From Miniphocaeibacter sp964345925 (GTDB lineage: Bacteria > Bacillota > Clostridia > Tissierellales > Peptoniphilaceae): DNA of 64,000 nucleotides. Within the stretch, counting starts at the first letter, position 1; the number at the start of each line of letters is the position of its first letter. The notes under the pieces are model-generated. The model did no database searches and was not told the origin of the DNA. It saw only the letters and a list, made by a program, of their open reading frames with translations. Positions 45,442 to 54,162 of this stretch are shown one piece after another. The DNA is taken from positions 11,386-75,385 of the forward strand of contig CAYFSP010000004.1 in assembly GCA_964345925.1 (NCBI GenBank). The letters run 5' to 3'. The position numbers and the translations under genes are program-made.

Positions 45442-46539
45442 TTAATCCATCTTAAATTCTATTATAAAATTATTTAATTCATTTTCATCTGAATAATATA
45501 TTTCTCCACCATGTTTTTCTACAATCTTCTTGGATATAGAAAGTCCTAAATCTAAACCTCCTGATGATGATCTGGACTCGTCTCCTCTTACAAATGGATT
45601 AAATAAATTTTCTTTAGTAATACTGTCTATTAATTTTCCATCATCTGTAATTTTAAAAACCACCTTGTCTTCTTTTTCTTTTAAATCTACTTTCAGAAAA
45701 TTTCCCTTATTATATTTTACTTGATTTTCCATTAAATTATTTAAAACCCTCTTTATTAAATTCGAATCAAGTTTTAAATAAATATCCTCTTCTGGAATTT
45801 CCATTACTACTTCTATTCCATTTCCTTCTAATTCATTATAATATTCCAATACTGTATTTCTAATTGTTTCAGAAAAATTTATCCTTTGTAAATTAATATT
45901 ATAGTCAGGATCATCAAGTTTTAACATATGGTTCATCTCATCAACCAAGTAGGAAATTCTTGTAGCTTTTCTATCTATTATATCGTAATAATTTTTTTTG
46001 CTATCTTCTTCTACTAAGTCGTCTTTTAATGCAATAGAATATGATTTTATAGTTGATACAGGAGTTTTAATATCATGGGATAAGTCTAGGAGAAGCCTAT
46101 TTTTTTCCTCCTCTTTTTTTATTCGTAAATCCTCTTCTCTTTCAATTTTAACTATCATATTATTAAAATTGTCCTTTNNNNNNNNNNNNNNNNNNNNNNN
46201 NNNNNNNNNNNNNNNNNNNNNNNNNNNNNNNNNNNNNNNNNNNNNNNNNNNNNNNNNNNNNNNNNNNNNNNNNNNNNTGTCCTTTTTACTGCCTATTACT
46301 TCGACAATATTATTGTTTTCGTCTAATTTTTCTACCCATCCTTTTAAATCATCTACTATAAAATCAGAATTGATCTCACCATTTAAAGAAAGATTTAAAC
46401 TCTCAGTATTTAATTGTACTATTAATGTTCCACCATAAGTCCAAATAGCCATTGTCACTACTAATGATAATATAATCAATAGGGAAAAAGATATAAAGCT
46501 TCCTATAAGTTCTCTAAATAGTGTCTTTTTCTTATTCAT
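45442..46539 (-). CDS. VanS-like sensor histidine kinase interrupted by a gap
   Basis: An N-terminal membrane helix (about 10-35) and a short extracytoplasmic part (VQLNTESLNLSLNGEINSDF...) precede the gap. After it come the coiled linker, the H-box LLLDLSHDIKTPVSTIKSYS, the N-box VLNNLMENQVKYNKG, and the G boxes DDGKLI and GGLDLGLSISKKIVEKHGGEI. The second membrane helix and HAMP domain expected between are missing, so the true gap is probably longer than a few residues. The start overlaps the regulator gene by 8 bases. It would phosphorylate the neighbouring regulator in response to an envelope signal. Confidence 0.85.
   Translation of the reverse strand: MNKKKTLFRELIGSFISFSLLIILSLVVTMAIWTYGGTLIVQLNTESLNLSLNGEINSDFIVDDLKGWVEKLDENNNIVEVIGSKKDXXXXXXXXXXXXXXXXXXXXXXXXXXXXXXXXXXKDNFNNMIVKIEREEDLRIKKEEEKNRLLLDLSHDIKTPVSTIKSYSIALKDDLVEEDSKKNYYDIIDRKATRISYLVDEMNHMLKLDDPDYNINLQRINFSETIRNTVLEYYNELEGNGIEVVMEIPEEDIYLKLDSNLIKRVLNNLMENQVKYNKGNFLKVDLKEKEDKVVFKITDDGKLIDSITKENLFNPFVRGDESRSSSGGLDLGLSISKKIVEKHGGEIYYSDENELNNFIIEFKMD
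46178..46277. other. 100-N sequence gap inside the second sensor kinase
   Basis: Exactly 100 unknown bases flanked by the same 8 bases (TGTCCTTT at 46170-46177 and 46278-46285). Joining at this repeat keeps the kinase in frame (GSKKDNFNNM) but without TM2 and HAMP. Confidence 0.98.
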
Positions 46540-47212
46540 CGTCCATTACCAATTTATAGCCTAATCCCTTTACAGTCTTTATTAACTTCCTATATTCCCC
46601 TAATTTATTTCTAATATTACTAATATGTACCATTATAGTATTTTCATCATTAAAATAACTATCTCCCCATACAAAAGAAAACAGCTGTTCCTTTGTAAAA
46701 ATTCTATTTGGATTTTTCATAAAGAGTAATAATATTTTAAATTCTGTAGAAGTTAATTCAATTATATTGTCATCTAAAATAAATTCTCCAGAATTCTCAT
46801 TAATTTTAAAATTCCCCATTACTATTTCATCTTTAGCTCTAGAGTTTAAAACTTCATAATTTCTTCTTAAATGTGCTTTAACACGAGCTACAACCTCCAT
46901 AGGATTATACGGCTTTGTAATATAATCATCAGCACCTAAGTCTAGACCTATTATTTTATCAAAATCCTGTGATTTTGCAGTTAACATTATTACTGGAACT
47001 TGAGAGTTCCCTCTAATTTTTTGTAGTACCTTTATTCCGTCGACTTTTGGCATCATTATATCAAGAACTACTAAGTCGGCTTCACTATAATATTCTAATG
47101 CTTCCTGTCCATCTTTTGCCTTTATAATACTCTAATTTTCCCTTTTGAAATAGAGTTCTAAAACATCTAATAATTCAACTTCATCATCTGCAACTAAAAT
47201 TTTATAATCCAT
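46532..47212 (-). pseudogene. VanR-like OmpR-family response regulator with internal TAG
   Basis: The ATG at 47212 (AAGGATGG upstream) starts MDYKILVADDEVELLDVLELYFKREN, followed by TAG at 47132-47134 and then, in the same frame, SIIKAKDGQEALEYYSEADLVVLDIMMPKVDG with the phosphoryl aspartate and the rest of the protein. The interrupted residue is commonly tyrosine or phenylalanine in relatives, one base away. An internal ATG at 47056 gives 174 residues with a complete winged helix (FTKEQLFSFVWG, ISNIRNKLGEY) but no phosphorylation site. Start-stop overlap ties it to the kinase. Confidence 0.87.
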
Positions 47213-47276
47213 TTTTCCATCCTTTAATTATTTATATAATTATATCATAGGAAAAAATAGTAGGTTTCCCTACTAT

Positions 47277-48029
47277 TTAATCATTTTTTCTTTTATATAT
47301 AGGAAGTAATATTACTGCAATTATTAAAGCCATTCCTATGTATATTATTATTTTAGAATCCAGTTTATTTTCAAAAATATAATCCTGTCCAAATTTTAAA
47401 CCACCTGCTAAATTTGGTACTACTTTTAAGATAATTCCAATTACTTTTGAGAGCATTCCTTCTGTTATAGTTTTTAACATCTCAAATAAATTGTACATTG
47501 TTCCAAATATTGTAAAAATTATTCCTGCCATTGCTCCAAAAACAAATCCTCCAATATTAGAAACCATAGTGCTAACTGTAGAAATAAATAATATATTTAA
47601 TGAGGATATTTAAAATAATAAAACCATTTTATAGATTTCTACATCATTGCTATATCTAAAACTTATTACCATTATCGGTATAAATAATATTATATAGTAA
47701 ATAAATGAAGATACTATATTACCTAGTAAAATATTCAAATGATAAACTGGCTGTTTTATTCCCCTTATTAAAACAAGTTGATTTCTTCCATTTTCATATT
47801 CTCCTGGAATTCCAGAAGATGATACAAAAGCAGTGAAGATACAACCTATAAAACTAACTGTTGGTAATACTGCTTGAATTACACCTTCAAAGCTATCAAT
47901 TGGTTTGTCATTTATCTTCAATGAACCTGGTGAATAAAATAAAAATATTATTATACTCGTAATTATTCCCAAAATTGCAATATTTCTTATATTCAAATTC
48001 TTTTTTATAGTAATTTTACTTATACTCAT
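47277..48029 (-). pseudogene. ABC-2 type permease with internal TAA
   Basis: The ATG at 48029 (AAGGGG upstream) opens MSISKITIKKNLNIRNIAILG, a membrane protein with six or so helices. TAA at 47610-47612 interrupts it after KMVLLF; the frame continues ISSLNILFISTVSTMVSNIGGFVFGAMAG and ends KRKND, making about 250 residues in all. The two halves are in phase and both hydrophobic, so a single substitution is the simplest explanation. It overlaps the ATPase gene's end by 14 bases. It resembles the permeases of lantibiotic-immunity or multidrug exporters. Confidence 0.82.
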
Positions 48030-48696
48030 AATTTCCAACCCCTTCAATAAATATTTCATCTAATGTTTTACTTGATTTATCTTTTTCCCAATTTACGACA
48101 ATATTTCCTTTATTTATAATAATTCCCTTATTACAAGTTCTTTCAATATCATTTAAAATATGTGAATTAATTACAATTGTCTTTCCATCTTTTTGTAGTT
48201 CCAATATTAAATCCATTATAGAATTTCTACCTATAACATCTAAGTCCGATGTTGGTTCATCCAATACTAGTAGATCTGGATCTCCCAGTAGTGATTGAGC
48301 TATGGAAAGTCTCTGTTTCATTCCCTTTGAATATCCTTTTACTTTAACCTTATTATTTTCTAATCCTACAATGTCCATTACTCGTAAAATTTCTTTCCTT
48401 ATTTCTTTTCTAGGAATTCTTTGTAGTTCACAGTAGTATTTTAAATGTTCATACCCCGTTAACATATTATAAAATTCTGGTCTTTCAGGTGAATATCCCA
48501 CTTTAATATTTTCTTTTAAAAATATTTCCCCTGAAGTTTTTTCTGTAATACCTAAAATCATCTTTATAGTTGTTGTCTTACCAGCTCCATTTGAACCAAG
48601 TAATGCAAATACTTCGCCATCTTCTATTTCAAAGGAAATATTGTCTACAGCAGTTTTATCTCCATATTTTTTAACTAAACTCTTAACTTCTATCAT
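48016..48696 (-). CDS. ABC transporter ATP-binding protein (CcmA-like)
   Basis: 226 residues, complete. Walker A GSNGAGKT (about 35-42), the Q-loop region VGYSPERPEFY, signature YSKGMKQRLSIAQSLL, and Walker B LLVLDEPTSDLDV with the switch VINSHIL are all present. The C-terminus is short. AGGAGGACAAA precedes the start. It drives the adjoining permease, and with the regulator, kinase and DUF4177 gene downstream forms a typical antibiotic- or lantibiotic-responsive exporter operon (ATPase-permease-regulator-kinase). Only this gene and DUF4177 are unbroken. Confidence 0.92.
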   Translation of the reverse strand: MIEVKSLVKKYGDKTAVDNISFEIEDGEVFALLGSNGAGKTTTIKMILGITEKTSGEIFLKENIKVGYSPERPEFYNMLTGYEHLKYYCELQRIPRKEIRKEILRVMDIVGLENNKVKVKGYSKGMKQRLSIAQSLLGDPDLLVLDEPTSDLDVIGRNSIMDLILELQKDGKTIVINSHILNDIERTCNKGIIINKGNIVVNWEKDKSSKTLDEIFIEGVGNYEYK

Positions 48697-48816
48697 TTTG
48701 TCCTCCTGTGTTTTTTATCTTAAGTACATTGTACGACTCAATATTAACGACAAATGTAAATTAACCTTAAGTTAACCTAAAGATTGTTTTGTAATTAAAT
48801 ATAAAAAACAAGAGAA

Positions 48817-48845
48817 AAAAACCGCCTAATACTAGGCGGTTTTCT
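48817..48845 (-). terminator. Terminator of the 48.8-kb small gene
   Basis: AAAACCGCCTA/TAGGCGGTTTT, with a short ATAC loop and a T-rich tail on the minus strand. The stop codon of the gene overlaps the right arm. Confidence 0.9.
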
Positions 48846-49108
48846 TAACTATTAATTAAATTAAAATTTGAAATATCATTTATTATATTTAATTTCTTTA
48901 CTGAAATGGTCTTTTCATTTTTAAATAATACATAATCTATTTCTTCCATTAGATTTTCTAATATATTATCCACTTTTCGATCTTCTTCACTTAAATCGGC
49001 AATTGTTCTGTCTATACTATTTCTTAACTGAATTACCTCTTTTTTATCCAAATTTATCATTAATTGATTAACTAAATTTTTTGCTTTTTCTCTTCTTTTA
49101 TTTATCAT
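48845..49108 (-). CDS. Small hypothetical helical protein
   Basis: 87 residues from the ATG at 49108 (AGGAGG seven bases upstream); the in-frame ATG at 49138 is less likely. It is highly charged, helical and without signal: NKRREKAKNLVNQLMINLDKKEVIQLRNSIDRTIADLSEEDRKVDNILENLMEEIDYVLFK. The spacing of hydrophobic residues suggests a three-helix bundle. No family is recognised. It and the next gene share size, charge and the pattern I-x-D-L-x-E-x-x-x-x-x-x-x-I, so they may be distant paralogues. Confidence 0.6.
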   Translation of the reverse strand: MINKRREKAKNLVNQLMINLDKKEVIQLRNSIDRTIADLSEEDRKVDNILENLMEEIDYVLFKNEKTISVKKLNIINDISNFNLINS

Positions 49109-49288
49109 TTTTTCCTCCTGAAATATATACCCTATCATGTATATATTACAGAAGAAATATTATATCACGCTAGAAATTATGTCAATAATACTAGTAATAT
49201 AGAAATGAATTTATTAAGTTATCGTAATTATTACTATAATATATTTCCTTTTCTAAAAATTAAAACAAAAAATTTCAAATCTTTATGA

Positions 49289-49567
49289 TTATCTGTATAT
49301 ATTTCTATATCCATAATTTCTAGATAATTTTGTCAACTCCAATATTTCATTTCCATTGTCTATACTATTACTCGTTTTTCCCTCTTCCTTAAGTCTATAA
49401 TAATTATTTAATAATTTATTTATAATCACTTGAGAACTTTCTTCATTTTCCTTCAAATCGTTAATGCCCTTTTGAAATATTTCCTTAACTTGTTTATTTT
49501 CTTCTCCAGACAAATTATTTGTAATTCTTTTTAAAATTATCTTTTCCGCTTCATGAACCGTTACCAT
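49289..49567 (-). CDS. Small hypothetical helical protein
   Basis: 92 residues. GGAGGG lies 7 bases before the ATG. It has no signal or membrane segment: VHEAEKIILKRITNNLSGEENKQVKEIFQKGINDLKENEESSQVIINKLLNNYYRLKEEGK, then a short tail. Helix-rich, with an arrangement like that of the adjacent 87-residue protein. The two genes are separated by 180 bases and lack any known relation, so no function can be given. Their isolation between an exporter and a nitroreductase is uninformative. Confidence 0.6.
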   Translation of the reverse strand: MVTVHEAEKIILKRITNNLSGEENKQVKEIFQKGINDLKENEESSQVIINKLLNNYYRLKEEGKTSNSIDNGNEILELTKLSRNYGYRNIYR

Positions 49568-49884
49568 ATAATACCCTCCAATTTTTCTTTAACCATTTAT
49601 TTTATTAATTATATATATTAGATTTATATATGGTATTAGTCAATAATCTAAGTCATAATCGAACTGTAGACTAAGAAATTCTTCAATTAAATATTTTTTT
49701 AGAAAACGTTTCGTCTTTTAGGGGCAAATAAACCCCATTATTTCAACAACCTTTCCTTTCTAGTAAATTACTTCATATGGCTTTGTCGATATTAAAATAT
49801 CCAATTTCCCATTTTAAAACATTAAATATGTTTTTTAATTATCAAATGATTTCCTAGAAGTTAATTTATTGTAATATTTAAAAC
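49568..49884. other. AT-rich intergenic region without recognised gene
   Basis: About 320 bases. A small hairpin GGGGC/ACCCC lies near 49721-49737, but it is not followed by a T-run or linked to a gene. No known riboswitch or RNA motif is recognised. Confidence 0.5.
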
Positions 49885-49912
49885 AAAAAACATGGTTTAC
49901 ACCATGTTTTTT
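49885..49912 (-). terminator. Terminator of the nitroreductase gene
   Basis: AAAAAACATGG/CCATGTTTTTT with a six-base loop, just after the stop codon. Confidence 0.92.
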
Positions 49913-49913
49913 A

Positions 49914-50660
49914 CTAGAATTTAAATCCTTGTTCTCTAACTGAGTCCAATATGTTCGCTCTCTTTTCCGAGGCATTTTCAAGTCTACCTATAACCTGTTT
50001 GCTAAAGCTATCAACTTTTTTATTAGCATCTCTCAAATCATAATATGTCTGCATAATTTCATCATATTCTTTTATTTCTTCACTATAGTTTTCAAATACT
50101 TTATACTCATTTTCAAATAATCTTAATTTCATATCCATTCTAGGTTTTAATTGTGGTTCTTGATTTGGATATCCAAATCCAACGCCTAGTACTGGAAATG
50201 TCAATTGTGGTAAATTCAATATTTCTATAATTTTTTCTGTATCGTTTAAAATGGAACCTAAATATACTGCTCCTAATCCTTCAGACTCTATAGCGTTAGT
50301 CAAGTTCTGTGCTGCTAGAACAGAATCTGTAAAGCCTTGGAAAAACCTATCCATATCGTGGCTTGCTTCGTATTTTTTATTTCCAATTTCCTCTGCTATT
50401 TCATTATTTCTAAATGCGTCAACTATAAAAATAAATAGTTCTGGCATTCTAGAAACATATTCCTGATTACATACTTCAGCAATTTTTTCTTTAATTTTTT
50501 TATCCGTAACCCTAATGATAGAATTTGTTTGCATTCCAGTACTACTAGCAGTCCTTTGAATTACTTCTATAAAATCATTCAGCAATTCCTTAGGTACTTC
50601 CTTATCTTTAAACTCTCTAATACTTTTGTGATTTAATTGTGTTTTAATCGTATTGTTCAT
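49914..50660 (-). CDS. NfsA-type NADPH-dependent flavin nitroreductase
   Basis: 248 residues. The N-terminus HKSIREFKDKEVPKELL holds the FMN-contacting H-x-S-x-R motif. QRTASSTGMQTNSI, FQGFTDSVLAAQNLTNAIESEGLGAVYLGSI and FPVLGVGFGYPNQEPQLKPRM are typical of the NfsA/FRP group, which reduces nitro compounds, quinones or flavins. It forms a homodimer with one FMN per subunit. Length agrees with relatives (240-250). AAAGGATGG precedes the ATG. It is monocistronic. Physiological substrate unknown, as for most of the family. Confidence 0.9.
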   Translation of the reverse strand: MNNTIKTQLNHKSIREFKDKEVPKELLNDFIEVIQRTASSTGMQTNSIIRVTDKKIKEKIAEVCNQEYVSRMPELFIFIVDAFRNNEIAEEIGNKKYEASHDMDRFFQGFTDSVLAAQNLTNAIESEGLGAVYLGSILNDTEKIIEILNLPQLTFPVLGVGFGYPNQEPQLKPRMDMKLRLFENEYKVFENYSEEIKEYDEIMQTYYDLRDANKKVDSFSKQVIGRLENASEKRANILDSVREQGFKF

Positions 50661-50733
50661 ATTTCCATCCTTTCTTTATAATATTATCCTATATATTATT
50701 ATAATCTAATAAACCTTATATATTTAAGATACC

Positions 50734-51543
50734 CTATTTTATTTCAAGTACTTTTCCCACTCCAATTTCTGGAAAATCATAGTATTTTAAAATTTCTGAC
50801 TTCACTTGTAGCGATGTACAATGACATGGATATATCATCTCTATATTGTTATCCAAAAAATAATTTATTGTATTATTTAGCCTATCATCTTTATTGAATA
50901 GATGAAATCCTCCTATTACTCCAACTATTCTATTATCATTACAAACTCTTTTACCATGTTCTATAATATTGCAAATTCCACTATGGGAGCATCCCGTTAT
51001 AATAAAAATACCATTGTCAACTTTACATACAATTGCCGAATCATCAACTAAATAATCATCTATCCATTTCCCATCTACAAGCTTTTCTCCATGCACTCTT
51101 CTCTTTTCAAATTCATTATATTCTGGAATCTCTCCTAAGAAAATACAATTTTCCGATAATTTATATGGTTCTTTCGTACCTACAAGATTTATTCTCTCCC
51201 TTACTTCATCTGTTGTATATGGTGAGCCACAAATTTCTCCTTTAGATTTTTTCTTCATAAAAGTATCTGTGTGAGAAATTAAGTCTACATCTTTAAGTTT
51301 AAAATTTTTAAATAATTCTTTAATTCCACCTGTATGATCATCATGCCCATGAGATATTACTATATTGGTTAAATTTTCTAAATCTATATTCATATTTTTA
51401 GCATTATTTATAAAAACCCCTGAGTAACCTGTATCAAATAAAATTTTTAAATCATCTATTTCTATATAATAGCTTGCCCCAGGCTCGCCTAAAAAGTAAT
51501 GATCTATTTTTGTGTTGTTATCCACTAAAACATTTATTTTCAA
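50734..51543 (-). CDS. MBL-fold metallohydrolase
   Basis: 269 residues. The metal-binding H-x-H-x-D-H motif is in VISHGHDDHTGGIKE (about residues 62-76). The later ligands are in ITGCSHSGICNIIEHG (about 178-193) and near PCHCTS (about 248). It matches the group typified by dihydropterin-ribofuranosyl-aminobenzene-phosphate synthase-like proteins in clostridia, whose reaction in bacteria is unsettled. The start is TTG at 51543, six bases after GGAGGAG; no in-frame ATG lies near. It is the only gene in its transcript. Confidence 0.88.
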   Translation of the reverse strand: MKINVLVDNNTKIDHYFLGEPGASYYIEIDDLKILFDTGYSGVFINNAKNMNIDLENLTNIVISHGHDDHTGGIKELFKNFKLKDVDLISHTDTFMKKKSKGEICGSPYTTDEVRERINLVGTKEPYKLSENCIFLGEIPEYNEFEKRRVHGEKLVDGKWIDDYLVDDSAIVCKVDNGIFIITGCSHSGICNIIEHGKRVCNDNRIVGVIGGFHLFNKDDRLNNTINYFLDNNIEMIYPCHCTSLQVKSEILKYYDFPEIGVGKVLEIK

Positions 51544-51621
51544 TTTTCTCCTCCTCTAAATTACTATTTATATATATTATATGTTAAAATGCTTATTAAA
51601 ATATATTATATGGAGGTAATT

Positions 51622-53040
51622 TTGAAAATAAAAATGATTTTAAAATACTTAATTGTTCTAATAGCTATTTTTCTTCTATACTTATTAATTGGTTCTATTA
51701 TTCCAACTATTTCAAGTAAAAAAATATGTGAAAACACAAAAAATATTGTAAGTAAAACAAATTTTTATAATGAAGGTAATGTTGGCCCAGACAAAGCTAC
51801 TATTATAGAAACACCTGTGGACTCTTTAAATATTAGAATGGAATTAGTCAAAACTGCAAAGAAATCTATTAATATTACCACCTATAAAATATCTGATAGT
51901 GAAAGCACAAGAGCTTTTTTAGGCGAAATTCTTAAAGCAGCCTATAAAGGTGTTAAGATAAATATAATTCTCGATGGAAAATCTTATTTCTATGGTAGAA
52001 ATAACGATAATTTTCTTCAGGCTATGAATGGTCACAAAAATATTGATTGTAAAATATATAATCCTGTAAATCTTTTATCGCCTTGGGATTTTCAATTTTT
52101 ACTACATGATAAATTATTTATTGTAGATGATGAGTACCTTCTACTTGGAGGAAGAAATATTGATGAACGCCATTTTGCTCCTATGGGTTTCAAAGGTCCT
52201 GTTACTAACGACAGGGAAGTTTTCCTATACAATAACGGAAATAATAGTAAGGAAAGTGGGATTTACCAAGCTAATGAATACTTTAGTAGCCTATGGAATT
52301 ATGAGAATACAAAAAAAATAGATAATGAAGATAAGAATAATTATTTAGAACTTTTAAGAGATACGACTACATCTTTTAAAGATAAAAATAAAAAATTTTA
52401 TAGTAAAAGTTTAACGGATTTTGTTGAAAGATCAGTTAATACTAATAAGGTTACATTGATTCACAATCCTATAGAGAACAAGAAAAAAGAACCTATTGTT
52501 GCTTATATTTTAGGTGAACTGTCTTTAAATGCAAAAGAATCCGTATTATTGCAAACACCTTATTCTACAGGAAATAAGGATCTTTTAAATATTATGACAG
52601 ATATTTCTAAAAACTCTAAATTGACAATGCAAACCAATTCACCTTATTCATCACCTAATATTGTAGCCTTTTCAAATTATTATGGTCATCGCAAAAAATT
52701 TATAAAAACTGGTGCAAATATATATGAATATCAAAGTAAAGATTCAATTCATGGTAAGTCCCTTGTAATTGATGATAAATTAGCCATTGTAGGGTCTTGT
52801 AATATGGATGACAGAAGTTTCTACTTAGATACTGAAACAATGCTTGTTATTCATAGTGAAGAACTGGCTAAGGAACTGTCTGGTAATATTTCAGACCTAC
52901 AGAATAATTCTTTAATGGTAAATAAAGATAATAAATACGAAGAATCCAATACTGTTGAAGAAAAAGAGATCTCTTTATTTAGAGAGGTATTGTTAAAAAT
53001 CGTATACATCGTTCTTCGACCAATTCAATCCTTAATATAA
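51622..53040 (+). CDS. Phospholipase D-family (cardiolipin synthase-like) protein
   Basis: 472 residues from TTG at 51622, which has GGAGG five bases before it; an upstream in-frame ATG at 51589 has no site. One N-terminal membrane helix (MILKYLIVLIAIFLLYLLIGS) suggests a tethered outer domain. The two HKD motifs are HDKLFIVDDEYLLLGGRNID (about 165-185) and HGKSLVIDDKLAIVGSCNMDDRS (about 380-402). Sequence between them is unlike the classical cls at 40.7 kb. Phosphatidyl transfer or lipid hydrolysis at the membrane is expected; exact substrate unknown. Confidence 0.88.
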   Translation: MKIKMILKYLIVLIAIFLLYLLIGSIIPTISSKKICENTKNIVSKTNFYNEGNVGPDKATIIETPVDSLNIRMELVKTAKKSINITTYKISDSESTRAFLGEILKAAYKGVKINIILDGKSYFYGRNNDNFLQAMNGHKNIDCKIYNPVNLLSPWDFQFLLHDKLFIVDDEYLLLGGRNIDERHFAPMGFKGPVTNDREVFLYNNGNNSKESGIYQANEYFSSLWNYENTKKIDNEDKNNYLELLRDTTTSFKDKNKKFYSKSLTDFVERSVNTNKVTLIHNPIENKKKEPIVAYILGELSLNAKESVLLQTPYSTGNKDLLNIMTDISKNSKLTMQTNSPYSSPNIVAFSNYYGHRKKFIKTGANIYEYQSKDSIHGKSLVIDDKLAIVGSCNMDDRSFYLDTETMLVIHSEELAKELSGNISDLQNNSLMVNKDNKYEESNTVEEKEISLFREVLLKIVYIVLRPIQSLI

Positions 53041-53075
53041 AAAAAGGTAATTACTTTTAGTAATTACCTTTTTTA
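53041..53075. terminator. Bidirectional terminator after the PLD-family gene
   Basis: AAAAAGGTAATTAC and GTAATTACCTTTTT form a perfect stem with a short loop. It is shared with the convergent lipoprotein gene, whose stop codon lies in its right flank. Confidence 0.93.
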
Positions 53076-53501
53076 ATCTAGTGACGACACTCCATCGATT
53101 ATTAATAATTTGGTGCTTGCACCATTTTCCTTTAAGGATATCTTATAATTCTCTAAAGAATTTTCTATTAATTCCGTCATTCCTTTATCAGTTCTTATTT
53201 TGAAAATTCTAATTGGCTGTTTTTTCTTACTATGAGTTGATAAAGATATATTTATATTTTCTCCTTCAATTCTTGCTGAAACCTTATCAACTTTCATATT
53301 TGGATTAAAATAAACAATTCCATAGCAGTTTTTACCTTTTAATAGACCACAAATCTTTTCTTTGTTATCTACAGAATCAAAAAAATTCAAGATTTCTATA
53401 TATTTTTCGTCATTTGTTTCAAGTTCTATTATACTAATGTCCGATTTTTTACAAGAAACAAAAAAAAGGATCATTAAAGCCATTATAAAAAGCTTTCTCA
53501 T
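53073..53501 (-). CDS. Hypothetical lipoprotein
   Basis: 142 residues. A short signal (MRKLFIMALMILF) ends in the lipobox FVSC-KKS, so it is exported and lipidated. The mature part has alternating strands and helices (YIEILNFFDSVDNKEKICGLLKGKNCYGIVYFNPNMKVDKVSARIEG), two cysteines (about 51 and 58) which could form a disulphide, and no recognised domain. AGGAG precedes the ATG. It is monocistronic and divergent from the dCMP deaminase gene. Confidence 0.68.
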   Translation of the reverse strand: MRKLFIMALMILFFVSCKKSDISIIELETNDEKYIEILNFFDSVDNKEKICGLLKGKNCYGIVYFNPNMKVDKVSARIEGENINISLSTHSKKKQPIRIFKIRTDKGMTELIENSLENYKISLKENGASTKLLIIDGVSSLD

Positions 53502-53606
53502 ATATTTACTCCTTTAAATAGTTCGTTTATATTATAACATAGCTTTACCCTATTGGATATAGATTTACCTACAATATGTTATAATATTAAATATTTGGAG
53601 GTTATT

Positions 53607-54032
53607 ATGAGAAAATCTTGGAATGAATATTTTTTAAATTTAGCTGAAAATGTCGCTGAAAGAGGAACTTGTGACAGAGCATATGTTGGCTGCGTTCTTG
53701 TAAACGATGATAATAGAATAGTCTCTACAGGGTATAACGGATCCGTTTCTGGAAACCCTCATTGTGATGAAATTGGTCATACTATGAGAGATGGTCACTG
53801 TATAGCTACAATTCATGCGGAGATGAATGCTTTGCTATACTGTGCCAAGGAAGGAATATCCGTTAAGGGATGTAAATGCTATGTTACACATTTTCCGTGT
53901 TTAAATTGTACTAAGGCGTTAATTCAAGCAGGTATTTCAAAAATCTACTATTCAAATGGATACCGTATTGATGATTATGCCATTGAATTATTAAATAAAA
54001 ACAATATTAAATTCATTAATTTGAGAAAATAG
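53607..54032 (+). CDS. dCMP deaminase (ComEB family)
   Basis: 141 residues from the ATG at 53607, chosen for GGAGG 7 bases upstream. Zinc and catalysis: H70-A-E72 in IATIHAEMNALLYCA and P97-C-L-N-C101. TCDRAYVGCVLVNDDNRIVSTGYNGS and GHTMRDGHCIATIHAE are typical of deoxycytidylate deaminases, which convert dCMP to dUMP for thymidylate synthesis. The enzyme is cytoplasmic. It is monocistronic with its own terminator. Confidence 0.93.
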   Translation: MRKSWNEYFLNLAENVAERGTCDRAYVGCVLVNDDNRIVSTGYNGSVSGNPHCDEIGHTMRDGHCIATIHAEMNALLYCAKEGISVKGCKCYVTHFPCLNCTKALIQAGISKIYYSNGYRIDDYAIELLNKNNIKFINLRK

Positions 54033-54062
54033 AATACTCATAACAAGACGAGTATTCTATTT
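54027..54062 (+). terminator. Terminator of the dCMP deaminase gene
   Basis: AAATAGAATACTC/GAGTATTCTATTT, a 13-bp perfect stem with a 10-base loop. The following T-run is short. Confidence 0.8.
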
Positions 54063-54092
54063 CAATGATAAAATATAAAAAAAGGTTTTCCA

Positions 54093-54121
54093 TTGACTTT
54101 TTCACTTTATTGTAATAGTAT
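54093..54121 (+). promoter_or_regulatory. Promoter of the ilvN-ilvB operon
   Basis: TTGACT, 17 bases, TAGTAT, ending 41 bases before the ilvN start. There is no room for, and no sign of, a T-box leader. Confidence 0.7.
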
Positions 54122-54162
54122 TGAGGACAATATATTTTTAATTCTTCAAGGGAGGTAGTAAA

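Noticed and set aside
45442..48696. Vancomycin-resistance (VanRS) locus
   Set aside because: Kinase and regulator look VanRS-like, but the partner genes are an ABC exporter and DUF4177; no van ligase or dehydrogenase is present.
49715..49745. Riboswitch or small RNA around a GGGGC/ACCCC hairpin
   Set aside because: No conserved core, terminator or suitable downstream gene could be recognised; a short chance stem is as likely.
54063..54162. T-box or other amino-acid riboswitch before ilvN
   Set aside because: Only about 40 bases separate the promoter from the start, too short for a T-box, and no specifier stem or T-box sequence is visible.
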